This document shows, in pieces, positions 25,799-33,607 of a stretch of DNA of 64,000 nt. This DNA is from Gallintestinimicrobium propionicum (GTDB lineage Bacteria; Bacillota; Clostridia; Lachnospirales; Lachnospiraceae): positions 62,001 to 126,000 of the forward strand of contig NZ_JAOQJY010000007.1 in assembly GCF_025567525.1 (NCBI RefSeq). The letters are read 5' to 3'. Numbering within the stretch: position 1 is the stretch's first letter; the number at the start of each line of letters is the position of its first letter. The notes below the pieces were generated by a model. It had not been told where the DNA came from. It searched no databases and saw nothing but the letters and a program-made list of their open reading frames with translations. The position numbers and the translations under genes were made by a program.

Positions 25799-26584
25799 TT
25801 AGAATGTATCCGTCAGGTTATCACTCAGGTTCCACTCGGCAGCGATCCGGTAGGCTTCCTCGACGCAGGAATCCCACATGAAGGCAGGATCATGGCAGTC
25901 GGAGCCGATCAGGACGGGAATGGAAGTTTTGGCGACTTTTTTCCAGAAGTCAGCGTATGGATAAGGCCAGCGGTGGTCGTTTCCTAAGGATTGGATGCCT
26001 TTTCGGATGCCGTTGGCATTTAATTCCAAAACAGCTCCGGTCTGGACGGCGGCGTTTAGGATGATATTACAGGCCTCCTCGCAGTTGTCATCCCAGGAAT
26101 AGGGATTGTTGAAAAATACATCGGGATGAGCGAGAATCGGGAAGCATCCGGTTTCCAGCGCTTCTTTGACGGAATGGGCATATTTGATATATCCGCGCGT
26201 ACCGATTTTTTCAGGAATTGAGAAGACATGAACGTAGGAACCGTCATCCTCCTGGTAATAATGCTGACCCAGCAGCAGATAATCCAGCTTTTTTTCTTTT
26301 AATAAAAAGGAATAATAATCGCGGCTGTCAGGGCAGTATTCAATTTCCAATCCTTTCAGGATCGGGAAGGGAACGGTCGGGCGCAGTGCATCCATACATG
26401 CAAGATATTCGTCGAGGTCGGCATAGGGCATGCGGGAGTCGAAGCGGTTGTCCGGAAACGGACCGTGGTCGCTGAAGCCGAGGACGTCAAGGCCTGCATC
26501 CAGGGCGGTTTTTACATAATCTGCTTCCGTACCCTCGGCGTGCATACAGCGTTTCGTGTGTGTATGGTAATTTGTTTTTTTCAT
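25799..26584 (-). CDS. PHP-domain phosphatase, histidinol-phosphatase (HisJ) family
   Basis: This metal-dependent phosphoesterase has 261 residues. The PHP ligands are visible: YHTHTKRCMHA at residue 5, GFSDHGPF near 36, LKGLEIEYCPD near 76, LGQHYY near 101, ILAHPDVF near 151, and IGSDCHDP near 226. It is close to HisK/HisJ histidinol phosphatase, but no histidine-synthesis genes are near, so another phosphate ester is possible. On the minus strand it is preceded by GGAGGAT seven bases before the ATG and is divergent from the small-protein gene at 26684. Confidence 0.85.
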   Translation of the reverse strand: MKKTNYHTHTKRCMHAEGTEADYVKTALDAGLDVLGFSDHGPFPDNRFDSRMPYADLDEYLACMDALRPTVPFPILKGLEIEYCPDSRDYYSFLLKEKKLDYLLLGQHYYQEDDGSYVHVFSIPEKIGTRGYIKYAHSVKEALETGCFPILAHPDVFFNNPYSWDDNCEEACNIILNAAVQTGAVLELNANGIRKGIQSLGNDHRWPYPYADFWKKVAKTSIPVLIGSDCHDPAFMWDSCVEEAYRIAAEWNLSDNLTDTF

Positions 26585-26615
26585 CAGAATCCTCCGTGAT
26601 TTTGGGAAAGCTGTG

Positions 26616-26654
26616 TAGACAGCAATGCCCTGCTACATTATAATGAATAGCAGG
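26616..26654 (+). promoter_or_regulatory. Promoter with an inverted repeat around its -10
   Basis: TAGACA (26616-26621) and TATAAT (26639-26644) are 17 bp apart. The -10 lies inside an inverted repeat CCTGCTA...TAGCAGG (26629-26654), which could be an operator. It points to the small-protein gene at 26684. Confidence 0.65.
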
Positions 26655-26683
26655 AAAAAGAACAAGTCGAAAAGGAGAAACAA

Positions 26684-26911
26684 ATGAACCCTTCCGCAAT
26701 TTTAAAACTAATGAGTGCAAAGGCTGCGTTTACAAAAAATCATCCCAAATTCAGCGCTTTTTGTAAAGCGGCCCTTTCCAGACCGATCGAGCCGGGAACG
26801 ATAATCGAAATTTCCCTGCAGCGTCCGGGTGAGGAACCGATGATGGCGAACATCAAAGTGCAGCAGGAGGATCTGGATCTTCTGGAAAGCCTGAAAGGAC
26901 TTTCGGAGTAA
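26684..26911 (+). CDS. Small conserved-looking protein, function unknown
   Basis: This 75-residue protein has a basic N-terminal half (SAKAAFTKNHPKFSAFCKAA) and an acidic C-terminal half (VQQEDLDLLESLKGLSE), with a predicted beta hairpin around IIEISLQRPGEE. AAAGGAGAAACAA precedes the ATG, and a good promoter lies 40 bases upstream. It is not recognised as a named family. Proteins with the SAKAAFTKNHPKF pattern appear common in Lachnospiraceae, by memory rather than search. Confidence 0.72.
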   Translation: MNPSAILKLMSAKAAFTKNHPKFSAFCKAALSRPIEPGTIIEISLQRPGEEPMMANIKVQQEDLDLLESLKGLSE

Positions 26912-27079
26912 AGCTGGAAGTCGGCGGAAAAGGGTGAACCGACGATGGAAAAAGGATGGGCAGAAGGCTGCAACGATCCGTCGGAACAAAAAAAACTTGC
27001 ACAAAAAATGCCGATGTTTTATTATAATTGATAAGAAGTTTGTGACTTTTGACGAAAATGCAGAATGAGAGGAACGGAT

Positions 27080-28168
27080 ATGATTTCAAATCAGATCATT
27101 CAGACGAGTATCGATGAATTGAAAGCAATTACCAAGGTCGATATTTATGTGTTCGACCTGGATGGCATAAAGGTGGCTGCAACGACTGAGGATATTGAAA
27201 TTCCCCGTGAAATTATTACGGGATTTGCCGCATCTCCGGCAGATAGCCAGGTGGTCGGCGGATATCACTTTCTGAAGGTGCTGGACGATAGCGAGGTGGC
27301 ATATGTTCTGGCGTCGCGCAGCAACAATGATGATGCATATATGGTCGGCAAGATTGCAGTCAGCCAGATTCAGAATCTGATCATTGCTTATAAGGAACGG
27401 TTTGACCGGAACAATTTCTTCCAGAACCTGATTTTGGATAACTTACTTCTGGTAGATATCTATAACCGGGCACAGAAGCTTCATATTGAAGTAGAGGGAC
27501 CGAGAATCGTTTATCTGGTTGAGACGAGACTGGAAAAAGACAGCAGCGGCATGGAGCTGTTGAGGAGTCTGTTCAGCAGCCAGAACGGTGACTATATTAC
27601 CGCAGTGGATGAAAAGAATATCATCCTGATCAAAGCGGTGGAGCGCGATGCTTCCCCGGAATCCCTGGAGTTGATCGCGAATACGATCGTCGATATGATG
27701 AACAGCGAAGCGATGCTCAAGGTGCGCGTTTCCTACGGCACGGTCGTGCAGGAGCTGAGAGAGGTTTCCAAATCTTATAAAGAAGCGACGATGGCGATGG
27801 ATGTTGGCAGAATTTTCTATGCGGAAAAAAATGTCATCGCATATTCTACGCTGGGAATCGGACGTCTGATCTACCAGCTGCCCGTCAATCTGTGTCGGAT
27901 TTTCATCGAAGAGATTTTCGGTGGCAATCAGGTTTACGATCTGGACGAAGAGACGCTGACGACGATCAACAAATTTTTCGAGAACAACTTAAATGTGTCC
28001 GAGACGAGCAGACAGCTCTTCATCCACAGAAATACGCTTGTATACAGAATTGAAAAGCTGCAGAAAGCGACAGGGCTGGATATCAGAACCTTTGAGGACG
28101 CGATGACCTTTAAGATTGCGATGATGGTCGTCAACTATATGAAGTATCTGGATACACGGGAATATTGA
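27080..28168 (+). CDS. Sugar-diacid-type (CdaR/PucR family) transcriptional regulator
   Basis: This 362-residue protein has an N-terminal sugar-diacid-recognition-like domain (SNQIIQTSIDELKAITKVDIYVFD). A middle GGDEF-like region runs from about 130 to 270, and the C-terminal PucR-type helix-turn-helix reads FFENNLNVSETSRQLFIHRN near 308. The family activates glycerate or sugar-acid genes, but no such genes are near. A TATAAT lies at 27023-27028 with a poorly spaced TTGCAC. The ATG at 27080 follows GAGGAACGGAT. The SUFU-domain gene follows after 18 bases, so the two are probably co-transcribed. Confidence 0.85.
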   Translation: MISNQIIQTSIDELKAITKVDIYVFDLDGIKVAATTEDIEIPREIITGFAASPADSQVVGGYHFLKVLDDSEVAYVLASRSNNDDAYMVGKIAVSQIQNLIIAYKERFDRNNFFQNLILDNLLLVDIYNRAQKLHIEVEGPRIVYLVETRLEKDSSGMELLRSLFSSQNGDYITAVDEKNIILIKAVERDASPESLELIANTIVDMMNSEAMLKVRVSYGTVVQELREVSKSYKEATMAMDVGRIFYAEKNVIAYSTLGIGRLIYQLPVNLCRIFIEEIFGGNQVYDLDEETLTTINKFFENNLNVSETSRQLFIHRNTLVYRIEKLQKATGLDIRTFEDAMTFKIAMMVVNYMKYLDTREY

Positions 28169-28186
28169 TAAAAGGGGGAAATACCG

Positions 28187-29116
28187 ATGGAGTTTCAGGA
28201 TCGGAATGCAGGGGAGGAGGAATTTTCTCAGGCAATTATTGAAAATCTCTTTCTGTTAAAAGACGGCAGCGTAGTGATGGGGTGCCATGTGGTGTGCGGT
28301 ACGGTGCACCGCGGAGATCGTTTCTATTATGTAGACTGTGTTGGTCGAGAGTGCTTTGCAGTAACTGTTGCAGATATCGCGGTGCCGAAGGTCGGCAGTG
28401 TGGAAAAGGTCAGCGCCGGGGAAGAAAATGCGAGACAGGCGGCAATCAAGGTCGCAGAGCGCGTGATCGGCAAGGTACATCCGGGGCATATGCTGCAGAG
28501 CGAGCCGGAAGAGATTATTTATAAAGAAGCGCCCGGCTGGGATGCGATTACCGCGTGCTTTGAAAAGCGTTATCCGGATCAGAAGATTCCTGCGCATTTC
28601 GGCTGCTATGCGAGCTACAAGCCGGATGAAATGGGACCGCTGGACGGGATCAGCGTTTATAACGGCGGGGACTATTTCCATTTTGTAACCTATGGTCTTT
28701 CTGAACTGTACGAGAAGCAGAACGGCAACCCGGAGCGGAGCGGATACGGGTTTGAGCTGACGCTGAAGCTGAAAAAAGAAGGACTGGAAAATCCTGCTCT
28801 GGAGGTTCGTCATATATGTAGCCTGCTTCAGATGATTGCGGGCATCACGGTCAACAACGGACATCAGTTCACGCCCGGGCAGTTCCTGGCGATGGGGCAG
28901 CAGAGAGGTCTGGATGCCGCATCGAAATCTGCGATTACCGGATTTATCACCAAGGAGGACGACATTGGAACGGTGGAATCTTCCTTCGGCAAGGTACAGC
29001 TGGTGCAGCTGATCGGTGTAAAAGCGGAAGAAATCGAGCAGATGAAGAACAAGACGATGACTCCTGCGCAGCTGGCAGAGATTTTAAAAGACGGTTTGAC
29101 TGACTACAAGAGATAA
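28187..29116 (+). CDS. SUFU-domain protein with an N-terminal EF-Tu-domain-2-like barrel
   Basis: In this 309-residue protein the N-terminal part (about residues 20-95) resembles the translation-factor domain 2 barrel (GCHVVCGTVHRGDRFYYVDC). The part from 118 on matches the suppressor-of-fused fold (WDAITACFEKRYPDQ, then GDYFHFVTYGLSELYEK and GYGFELTLKLK). Bacterial SUFU proteins are often linked to toxin immunity or unknown roles; this one is between a regulator and degV. No toxin is visible. AAGGGGGAAATACCG precedes the ATG. Confidence 0.72.
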   Translation: MEFQDRNAGEEEFSQAIIENLFLLKDGSVVMGCHVVCGTVHRGDRFYYVDCVGRECFAVTVADIAVPKVGSVEKVSAGEENARQAAIKVAERVIGKVHPGHMLQSEPEEIIYKEAPGWDAITACFEKRYPDQKIPAHFGCYASYKPDEMGPLDGISVYNGGDYFHFVTYGLSELYEKQNGNPERSGYGFELTLKLKKEGLENPALEVRHICSLLQMIAGITVNNGHQFTPGQFLAMGQQRGLDAASKSAITGFITKEDDIGTVESSFGKVQLVQLIGVKAEEIEQMKNKTMTPAQLAEILKDGLTDYKR

Positions 29117-29153
29117 GTCGTTTTCGAAGAAAAGCAAGAAAAGAGAAGGAAAA

Positions 29154-30050
29154 ATGAAATTTCAGATTGTGAGCGACAGCTCCTGTGATCTGCCGAAAGA
29201 GCGTGCGCAGGAACTGGGAGTTGATATTGTTCCGTTTTATGTTTCTTTTGAAGAAGAAAACTATATGAAAGAGGGCGTCGATATCAGCGTAGAGGATTTC
29301 TACCAGATGATGGCGGATCGGGCAGGAACATTCCCCAAGACTTCGATGCCTTCGGTTCAGGATTATGTCGATGTGTTTGAAAAGTATGTAAAAGATGGTG
29401 TACCGGTTCTGTGCATCTGCTTAAATGCAGCATTTTCCGGTTCTATTCAGTCGGCGATGAATGCGAAAAACCAGATTCTGGAGGACTATCCGGAAGCACA
29501 GATCGAGGTTGTGGATTCGGAAGAAGTGACGGCATTACAGGGGATGTTTGTTGAGGAAGCCTGCAGACTGCGCGGAGCGGAGCTGGATCTGAAGGAAACG
29601 GTGAAGCTTCTGGAAGAGATCCGTCCGACCGGCAGAATCTTTTTTACAACGAACGATCTGGATTACCTGCAGCATGGCGGCAGAATTGGCAGAGCAGCGG
29701 CGACAATCGGCAATGTTTTAAAGATCAAGCCGATGATCGAATATGTCAATAAAGAGCTGGTCTCAGCAGGTGTCAGCAGAGGAAGAAAAAAATCGCTGCA
29801 GTCTGTGATTGATAAGGCGAAGGCTTATATCGAGGCGGACCATATTGATTTAAAAGAATACCGGATAGGTCTGGAATGCGGCCTGGACAAAGAAGAATTC
29901 CGTAAATTTGAAGAACAGGTGAAGGCTGCATTTAAGGACTACGAAGGAGAGATCGAACGGTTTGAAGTCTTTCATGTAGGTGCGACGATCGGTGTCCATA
30001 CCGGTCCGTACCCGACAGGTATCGCATTATTAAAGCGCTGCCGTTACTGA
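29154..30050 (+). CDS. DegV family fatty-acid-binding protein
   Basis: This 298-residue DegV (FakB-like) protein opens with IVSDSSCDLPKE, has the fatty-acid carboxylate-binding region SMPSVQDYVDVF near 73 and LNAAFSGSIQSA near 97, and ends with HVGATIGVHTGPYPTGIALL. The family binds a fatty acid and, with FakA, feeds its acyl phosphate into phospholipids; no fakA is in the window. AGAGAAGGAAAA precedes the ATG. It lies 37 bases after the SUFU gene and 24 bases before the TetR gene. Confidence 0.9.
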   Translation: MKFQIVSDSSCDLPKERAQELGVDIVPFYVSFEEENYMKEGVDISVEDFYQMMADRAGTFPKTSMPSVQDYVDVFEKYVKDGVPVLCICLNAAFSGSIQSAMNAKNQILEDYPEAQIEVVDSEEVTALQGMFVEEACRLRGAELDLKETVKLLEEIRPTGRIFFTTNDLDYLQHGGRIGRAAATIGNVLKIKPMIEYVNKELVSAGVSRGRKKSLQSVIDKAKAYIEADHIDLKEYRIGLECGLDKEEFRKFEEQVKAAFKDYEGEIERFEVFHVGATIGVHTGPYPTGIALLKRCRY

Positions 30051-30074
30051 TGCAGCTTTTATCCGGAGGTTGAG

Positions 30075-30659
30075 ATGGCGGATTCCAACATTACCAAAAA
30101 TGCACTGGCCGTATCGATGAAGAAGCTGATGGAGAAAAAGCCTTTTTCCAAAATCAGCGTAGGAGATATCTGCGAGGATTGCGGCATGAACCGGAAAAGC
30201 TTTTATTATCATTTCCGGGACAAATATGACCTGGTAAACTGGATTTTTTATGTGGATTTTATTGAGCGGATGGACTGGAGCAGCTGCCGCAATGAGTGGG
30301 ATATGCTGGAAGCGCTCTGTAGCCATTTTTACAGGGAGCGTCTGTTTTATCAGAACGCGCTTCAGGTAGAAGGACAGAATTCTTTCCGGGAATATTTCTG
30401 TGGAATGCTTCGTCCGGTTTTGATGCTCCTGACACAGAATCTGGTGGAAAAGGGGCGGAAAAAGGAGTTCTATATTGCTTTTCTGTGCGAGGGCGTTTTG
30501 GGAGAACTGGTCTACTGGCTGCGCGAGGGCAGTAAGATTACACCGGAGGAGTTTGTAGAGGATTTACATGATATTTCTCTGGGTCTTGCCCGGAAAATCA
30601 TTGCGGAGGAAGCCGGCACGCAGAATGAGATTCCGCTTTTTCAGAATAAAAAAGTTTAA
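30075..30659 (+). CDS. TetR family transcriptional regulator
   Basis: This 194-residue protein has an N-terminal TetR helix-turn-helix (FSKISVGDICEDCGMNRKSFYYHFRDKYD split at residues about 23-53) and a C-terminal ligand/dimer domain like that of DhaS-type regulators (EGVLGELVYWLREGSKITPEE). It follows degV by 24 bases with CCGGAGGTTGAG before the ATG, so it may regulate the upstream genes. Its ligand is unknown. Confidence 0.87.
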   Translation: MADSNITKNALAVSMKKLMEKKPFSKISVGDICEDCGMNRKSFYYHFRDKYDLVNWIFYVDFIERMDWSSCRNEWDMLEALCSHFYRERLFYQNALQVEGQNSFREYFCGMLRPVLMLLTQNLVEKGRKKEFYIAFLCEGVLGELVYWLREGSKITPEEFVEDLHDISLGLARKIIAEEAGTQNEIPLFQNKKV

Positions 30660-30673
30660 AAATGGGAAAAGAA

Positions 30674-30725
30674 AAGTGTATGGACTGTGGTTTCTTGGGA
30701 AAACCAACAGAGCATACACTTTTTT
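30674..30725 (+). terminator. Intrinsic terminator of the TetR gene
   Basis: AAGTGTATG and CATACACTT form a stem with an inner GGTTT/AAACC pairing, followed by TTTTT. Confidence 0.8.
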
Positions 30726-30909
30726 GATGGAAAAGTAAATCTGCGCTTTCGTAAAGCAGCGGAGCGAGATTTTATTTACGCGAGCAACGAGCCAAAGTCC
30801 GTGCTTGAACGAGACCTTGGCGACTGCCGCGATAACTTGAGAAACTCGCGAAGCGTGTTTCTCATAGTTCATGACAATAGAATGCTCGCAGAGCGTGCAT
30901 TCTATTGTT
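30726..30909. repeat. Cluster of palindromes ending in family 1 copy E
   Basis: No gene is seen here. CTGC-GCTTTCGTAAAGC-AG forms a hairpin near 30749. GAGAAAC / GTTTCTC (30839-30863) frames TCGCGAAGCGT, the same core as family 1 copy D but with different arms. Copy E (30874-30908, identical to copy A) follows after a ten-base gap containing TTCATG. Confidence 0.75.
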
Positions 30910-31821
30910 TCACAGATTTTTCCGGGACGATAACAAAAGCTGCTGGATCCGGGCAACGTCAGCGTCCAGATGAATGAGAAGCGCCGGATACGTCTGATGG
31001 AGGCGGGCGTCTAAAATGGCATTGTCGACAAGAAGCCGGTTATCCTGCGTTGTATCGTCAGCAGCCAGAAAGAGGAGCAGAGGGCTGCCCCAGGAAAGCA
31101 TCTCGGAAATCTGTGAGTCGGAGATCCTTTCAGCCGCGTTTGTATTGTCGTATGTGCGGCAGACACCGTAGATACGCTGGCGTGCGTTCAAAAGGTCGAC
31201 AAGCTGACGACTCTGCAGGGAGCCGAACGGAACCAGAAATGCGAGGTTGTCGCAGCTGCAGGTGAGTTCCAGAAGGTCGTCCGAGTAGGTGCAGTCGGTG
31301 TCCATGAAGTCGAGGAAAAAGCTGCAGTCAGGAAATTCGCGGATAAGCCCAAGCTGTCTGGTGTCTGTGGTAATGCTCTGGGCAGGCATATGGAGACGGA
31401 ACGCGTAGGTACCATTTTTCAGGGCGGCGGAGAGCTGTTCTTTTAACTGGGAGGCAGAGCTTTCCGGAGAAAGGGAGATCTCTGCAAGCCAGTGCGGATA
31501 GTCTTTTTCAGCGGTAATCTGACGGAGCCGGGAAGCGCCGCAGGTCCAGGAATTATAGCCGATATTGATGCCGAGCGTCTTGAGGGAGTCGGTATCGACG
31601 GAAGAAACCAGCTGCTTTAGCATTTCATAATAAGGACCGTCTTCGTTGAGCAGCAATCTCTGGAAGAGGGAAAAAAGCTCTTCCTGAAAACGTCCCTTGG
31701 CAAACTGACGTCCGAGGTCAGCCAGACGACGGATACTTCTGTATGGATCTTCTTTTATATTTTTGAGGCACTGGCTGACTGCAAAATCGATCAGGCCGCG
31801 GGTAATGTCATTTTTCGTCAT
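30910..31821 (-). CDS. Protein of unknown function
   Basis: This 303-residue protein is not recognised. Visible features are an N-terminal helical region (DFAVSQCLKNIKEDPYRSIRRL), the segment GINIGYNSWTCGASRLRQ near residue 83, and alternating beta/alpha stretches (FRLHMPAQSITTDTRQLGLIREF; CSFFLDFMDTDCTYSD; LAFLVPFGS; ALLIHLDADVARIQQLL). These suggest a TIM-barrel-like fold. The GYNSW segment recalls some radical-SAM-related proteins, but no CxxxCxxC cluster motif is present. AAAGGAG lies upstream of the ATG on the minus strand. Confidence 0.78.
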   Translation of the reverse strand: MTKNDITRGLIDFAVSQCLKNIKEDPYRSIRRLADLGRQFAKGRFQEELFSLFQRLLLNEDGPYYEMLKQLVSSVDTDSLKTLGINIGYNSWTCGASRLRQITAEKDYPHWLAEISLSPESSASQLKEQLSAALKNGTYAFRLHMPAQSITTDTRQLGLIREFPDCSFFLDFMDTDCTYSDDLLELTCSCDNLAFLVPFGSLQSRQLVDLLNARQRIYGVCRTYDNTNAAERISDSQISEMLSWGSPLLLFLAADDTTQDNRLLVDNAILDARLHQTYPALLIHLDADVARIQQLLLSSRKNL

Positions 31822-31913
31822 AACGGCTCCTTTGACTGGTTGTAAGTTTATAAATAGACAAAAATCAGTTTTTTTTCTATTCTAACATACTTATAGCTTA
31901 CATGAGAACGTAA

Positions 31914-31976
31914 AATAAAAAAATGGACAGATATTTTGAACTGTCCGAAAGTGAGACGTTCAAAATGGTCTGTCCT
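31914..31976 (-). terminator. Long terminator downstream of the M24 peptidase gene (minus strand)
   Basis: On the minus strand GGACAGA..TTTTGAAC pairs with GTTCAAAA..TCTGTCC, followed by ATTTTTTTATTTT. It closes the peptidase transcript before the unknown gene. Confidence 0.7.
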
Positions 31977-31985
31977 TTTCCCGTA

Positions 31986-32055
31986 ACAATAGAATGCCCG
32001 CAGCGCGACCTTTTATTCATGACAATAGAATGCTCGCAGAGCGTGCATCTATTGT
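31986..32055 (+). repeat. Half and full family 1 palindromes (copies F and G)
   Basis: 31986-32008 is a left half (ACAATAGAATGC, then CCGCAGCGCG). 32022-32055 is a full copy with one T missing from the right arm (GCATCTATTGT). CCTTTTATTCATG precedes the full copy. The rest of the 273-base gap (31822-32094) holds the terminator and the promoter region of the minus-strand gene. Confidence 0.85.
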
Positions 32056-32094
32056 TGTGTACAAATTTTTTAGAGAATAGAATGCGGCGGCAGG

Positions 32095-33174
32095 TCAGCC
32101 AATGACTTTCCAATGTTTGTCGGAGTGGTTTAAAACCTCGCAGCCGTCAGCAGTGACTAATACGAGGTCTTCTACGCGAACGCCAAATTTGCCGGGCAGA
32201 TAGACGCCGGGTTCGATGGAGAAGGTCATGCCCTCCTGAACTTCTGCCGGATTGCCCTGGCTGACGTCGCCGGCTTCATGGGCCTGCATGCCGATGGAGT
32301 GTCCGAGACGATGCGTGAAATATTCGCCGTATCCTGCTTCGGAGATCACGTCCCGCGCCGCCTTGTCCAGATCGCAGAAACGCACGCCTGGACGAATCAG
32401 GCTTTCCGCTTTTTCGTTGGCGTTGCGGACGAGGTCGTGGATCGCAGCGTAGTCGGGATCGGCCGTTTCGCAGAAAAAGGTACGGGTCATATCGGAGCAG
32501 TAGCCCTCTTTTTCACAGCCCATATCGATAACGATGCCGTCGCCGGGCTTTAATACGGTGTCGTCAGGCTCGTGGTGCGGGTCAGCAGCGTTTGCACCGA
32601 ACGAAACTATGGTGGAAAAGCTTTCTATACATCCGGCTTCTTTATAGAGGGAGCGGATATAATCCGCGCATTCCAGCTCGGTCATGCCTGCTTTGATGTG
32701 GGCGGCAGCTTTTTCGATACAGACGTCGTTTAAAAGGGACGCCTCGCGCATTTTCTGACGCTCATATTCGTCCTTGATTGCGCGCTCGCCGTCGATGCAG
32801 GAGGATGCGTTTACATAGCGGACATTGGGATGATGCTCCATCAGGGCGAGCAGGAAACGTGCGGGCCAGTTTTTGTCGATACCCATGTCTACGTTGCCGT
32901 CCACCAGCCCCGCGATAACGGCAACGCCGTCGTCTGTATCGGAAAACCAGGTTTTCGGGATGTCGATATCCGGGACAACAAAAAGATTATTTAAGAAAAA
33001 GCGATGCTTTCCGTCAGTGCGCAGGTACAGCGCATAGAGACGTTCGTAAGGGTCAACCCATACGCCGGTCAGATAGCGGATGCTCAAAGGATCGCTGACG
33101 ATCATCTGAGTCAGTCCCATTTTGGTTAAGCGGGAGCAAACATGCTCCAGCCGTGTTATATACATTTGTTCCAT
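32095..33174 (-). CDS. Xaa-Pro aminopeptidase-like M24 metallopeptidase
   Basis: This 359-residue pita-bread-fold enzyme has an N-terminal creatinase-like domain (residues 1-125). The catalytic domain shows metal ligands: Asp in VIDMGCEKEGYCSDMTRTF near 215-226, His in THRLGHSIGMQAHE near 285, and Glu residues in FSIEPGVYLP and VRVEDLVLV near 317-335. It should remove N-terminal residues before proline from peptides in the cytoplasm. AAAGGAG lies nine bases before the ATG on the minus strand. It is a single-gene unit. Confidence 0.93.
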   Translation of the reverse strand: MEQMYITRLEHVCSRLTKMGLTQMIVSDPLSIRYLTGVWVDPYERLYALYLRTDGKHRFFLNNLFVVPDIDIPKTWFSDTDDGVAVIAGLVDGNVDMGIDKNWPARFLLALMEHHPNVRYVNASSCIDGERAIKDEYERQKMREASLLNDVCIEKAAAHIKAGMTELECADYIRSLYKEAGCIESFSTIVSFGANAADPHHEPDDTVLKPGDGIVIDMGCEKEGYCSDMTRTFFCETADPDYAAIHDLVRNANEKAESLIRPGVRFCDLDKAARDVISEAGYGEYFTHRLGHSIGMQAHEAGDVSQGNPAEVQEGMTFSIEPGVYLPGKFGVRVEDLVLVTADGCEVLNHSDKHWKVIG

Positions 33175-33280
33175 GGAAAAAATCTCCTTTCATGATAAGG
33201 AATACGCCAAGGGCGCTGCGCATTTATCATAATCCCTTCGGATAGCGGATGACAAGGTATTTTTGCAGAGAAAATTTGTT

Positions 33281-33437
33281 ACAGTTCACTCGTACTCTTC
33301 TGAGTTCAGATTCCGTGCTTGCACGAAAATCTGAACTCAGAAGAGTACGAAGGGAGCGCCATTCTATGAGCAAAAAGAGCTGCAAAGCAGCGGGAAGCAT
33401 CGAAGATGCGCTTTTGCGAATGGCGCGAGTGAACAGT
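33281..33437. repeat. Family 2 element, full copy carrying a 57-bp palindrome
   Basis: The ends are ACAGTTCACTCGTAC and GGCGCGAGTGAACAGT (inverted). Inside are a perfect long palindrome (33292-33348), GAGCTGCAAAGCAGC and GCATCGAAGATGC. It fills most of the 433-base gap between the peptidase and DUF378 genes. Confidence 0.8.
33292..33348. repeat. 57-bp near-perfect palindrome
   Basis: The 21-bp arms begin GTACTCTTCTGAGTTCAGA and are perfectly inverted. An inner CGTGC/GCACG pair closes a small loop. Neither flank has a T-run, so it is not an ordinary terminator. Confidence 0.85.
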
Positions 33438-33450
33438 AACAAAATTCATT

Positions 33451-33472
33451 ACAGTTCACTTGTACCATTTGC
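33451..33472 (+). repeat. Family 2 end fragment
   Basis: ACAGTTCACTTGTACCATTTGC matches the left end of family 2 elements and begins 13 bases after the full copy. Confidence 0.65.
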
Positions 33473-33523
33473 GTATAAAATCGACGGAAACCGGAAACGC
33501 TGTAAATGGCTGGCAGACAGTTC

Positions 33524-33575
33524 AAACGATAGGATCGTTTCATGACTATGTCATTGCATTATATGACTATGTCAT
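33524..33575 (+). promoter_or_regulatory. Three short palindromes before the DUF378 gene, probable operators
   Basis: AAACGAT-AGG-ATCGTTT (33524-33540) is followed by two identical sites ATGAC-TAT-GTCAT at 33542-33554 and 33563-33575. The centres of the two sites are 21 bp apart, which is two helical turns. They lie 33-66 bases upstream of the ATG. Confidence 0.6.
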
Positions 33576-33607
33576 GCCTGCCATGTTATCTGAAAGGAGG
33601 CTGAAAA

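Noticed and set aside
33249..33545. 98-codon frame across the family 2 element upstream of DUF378
   Set aside because: It lies wholly in palindromic repeats and the operator region, with no ribosome binding site.
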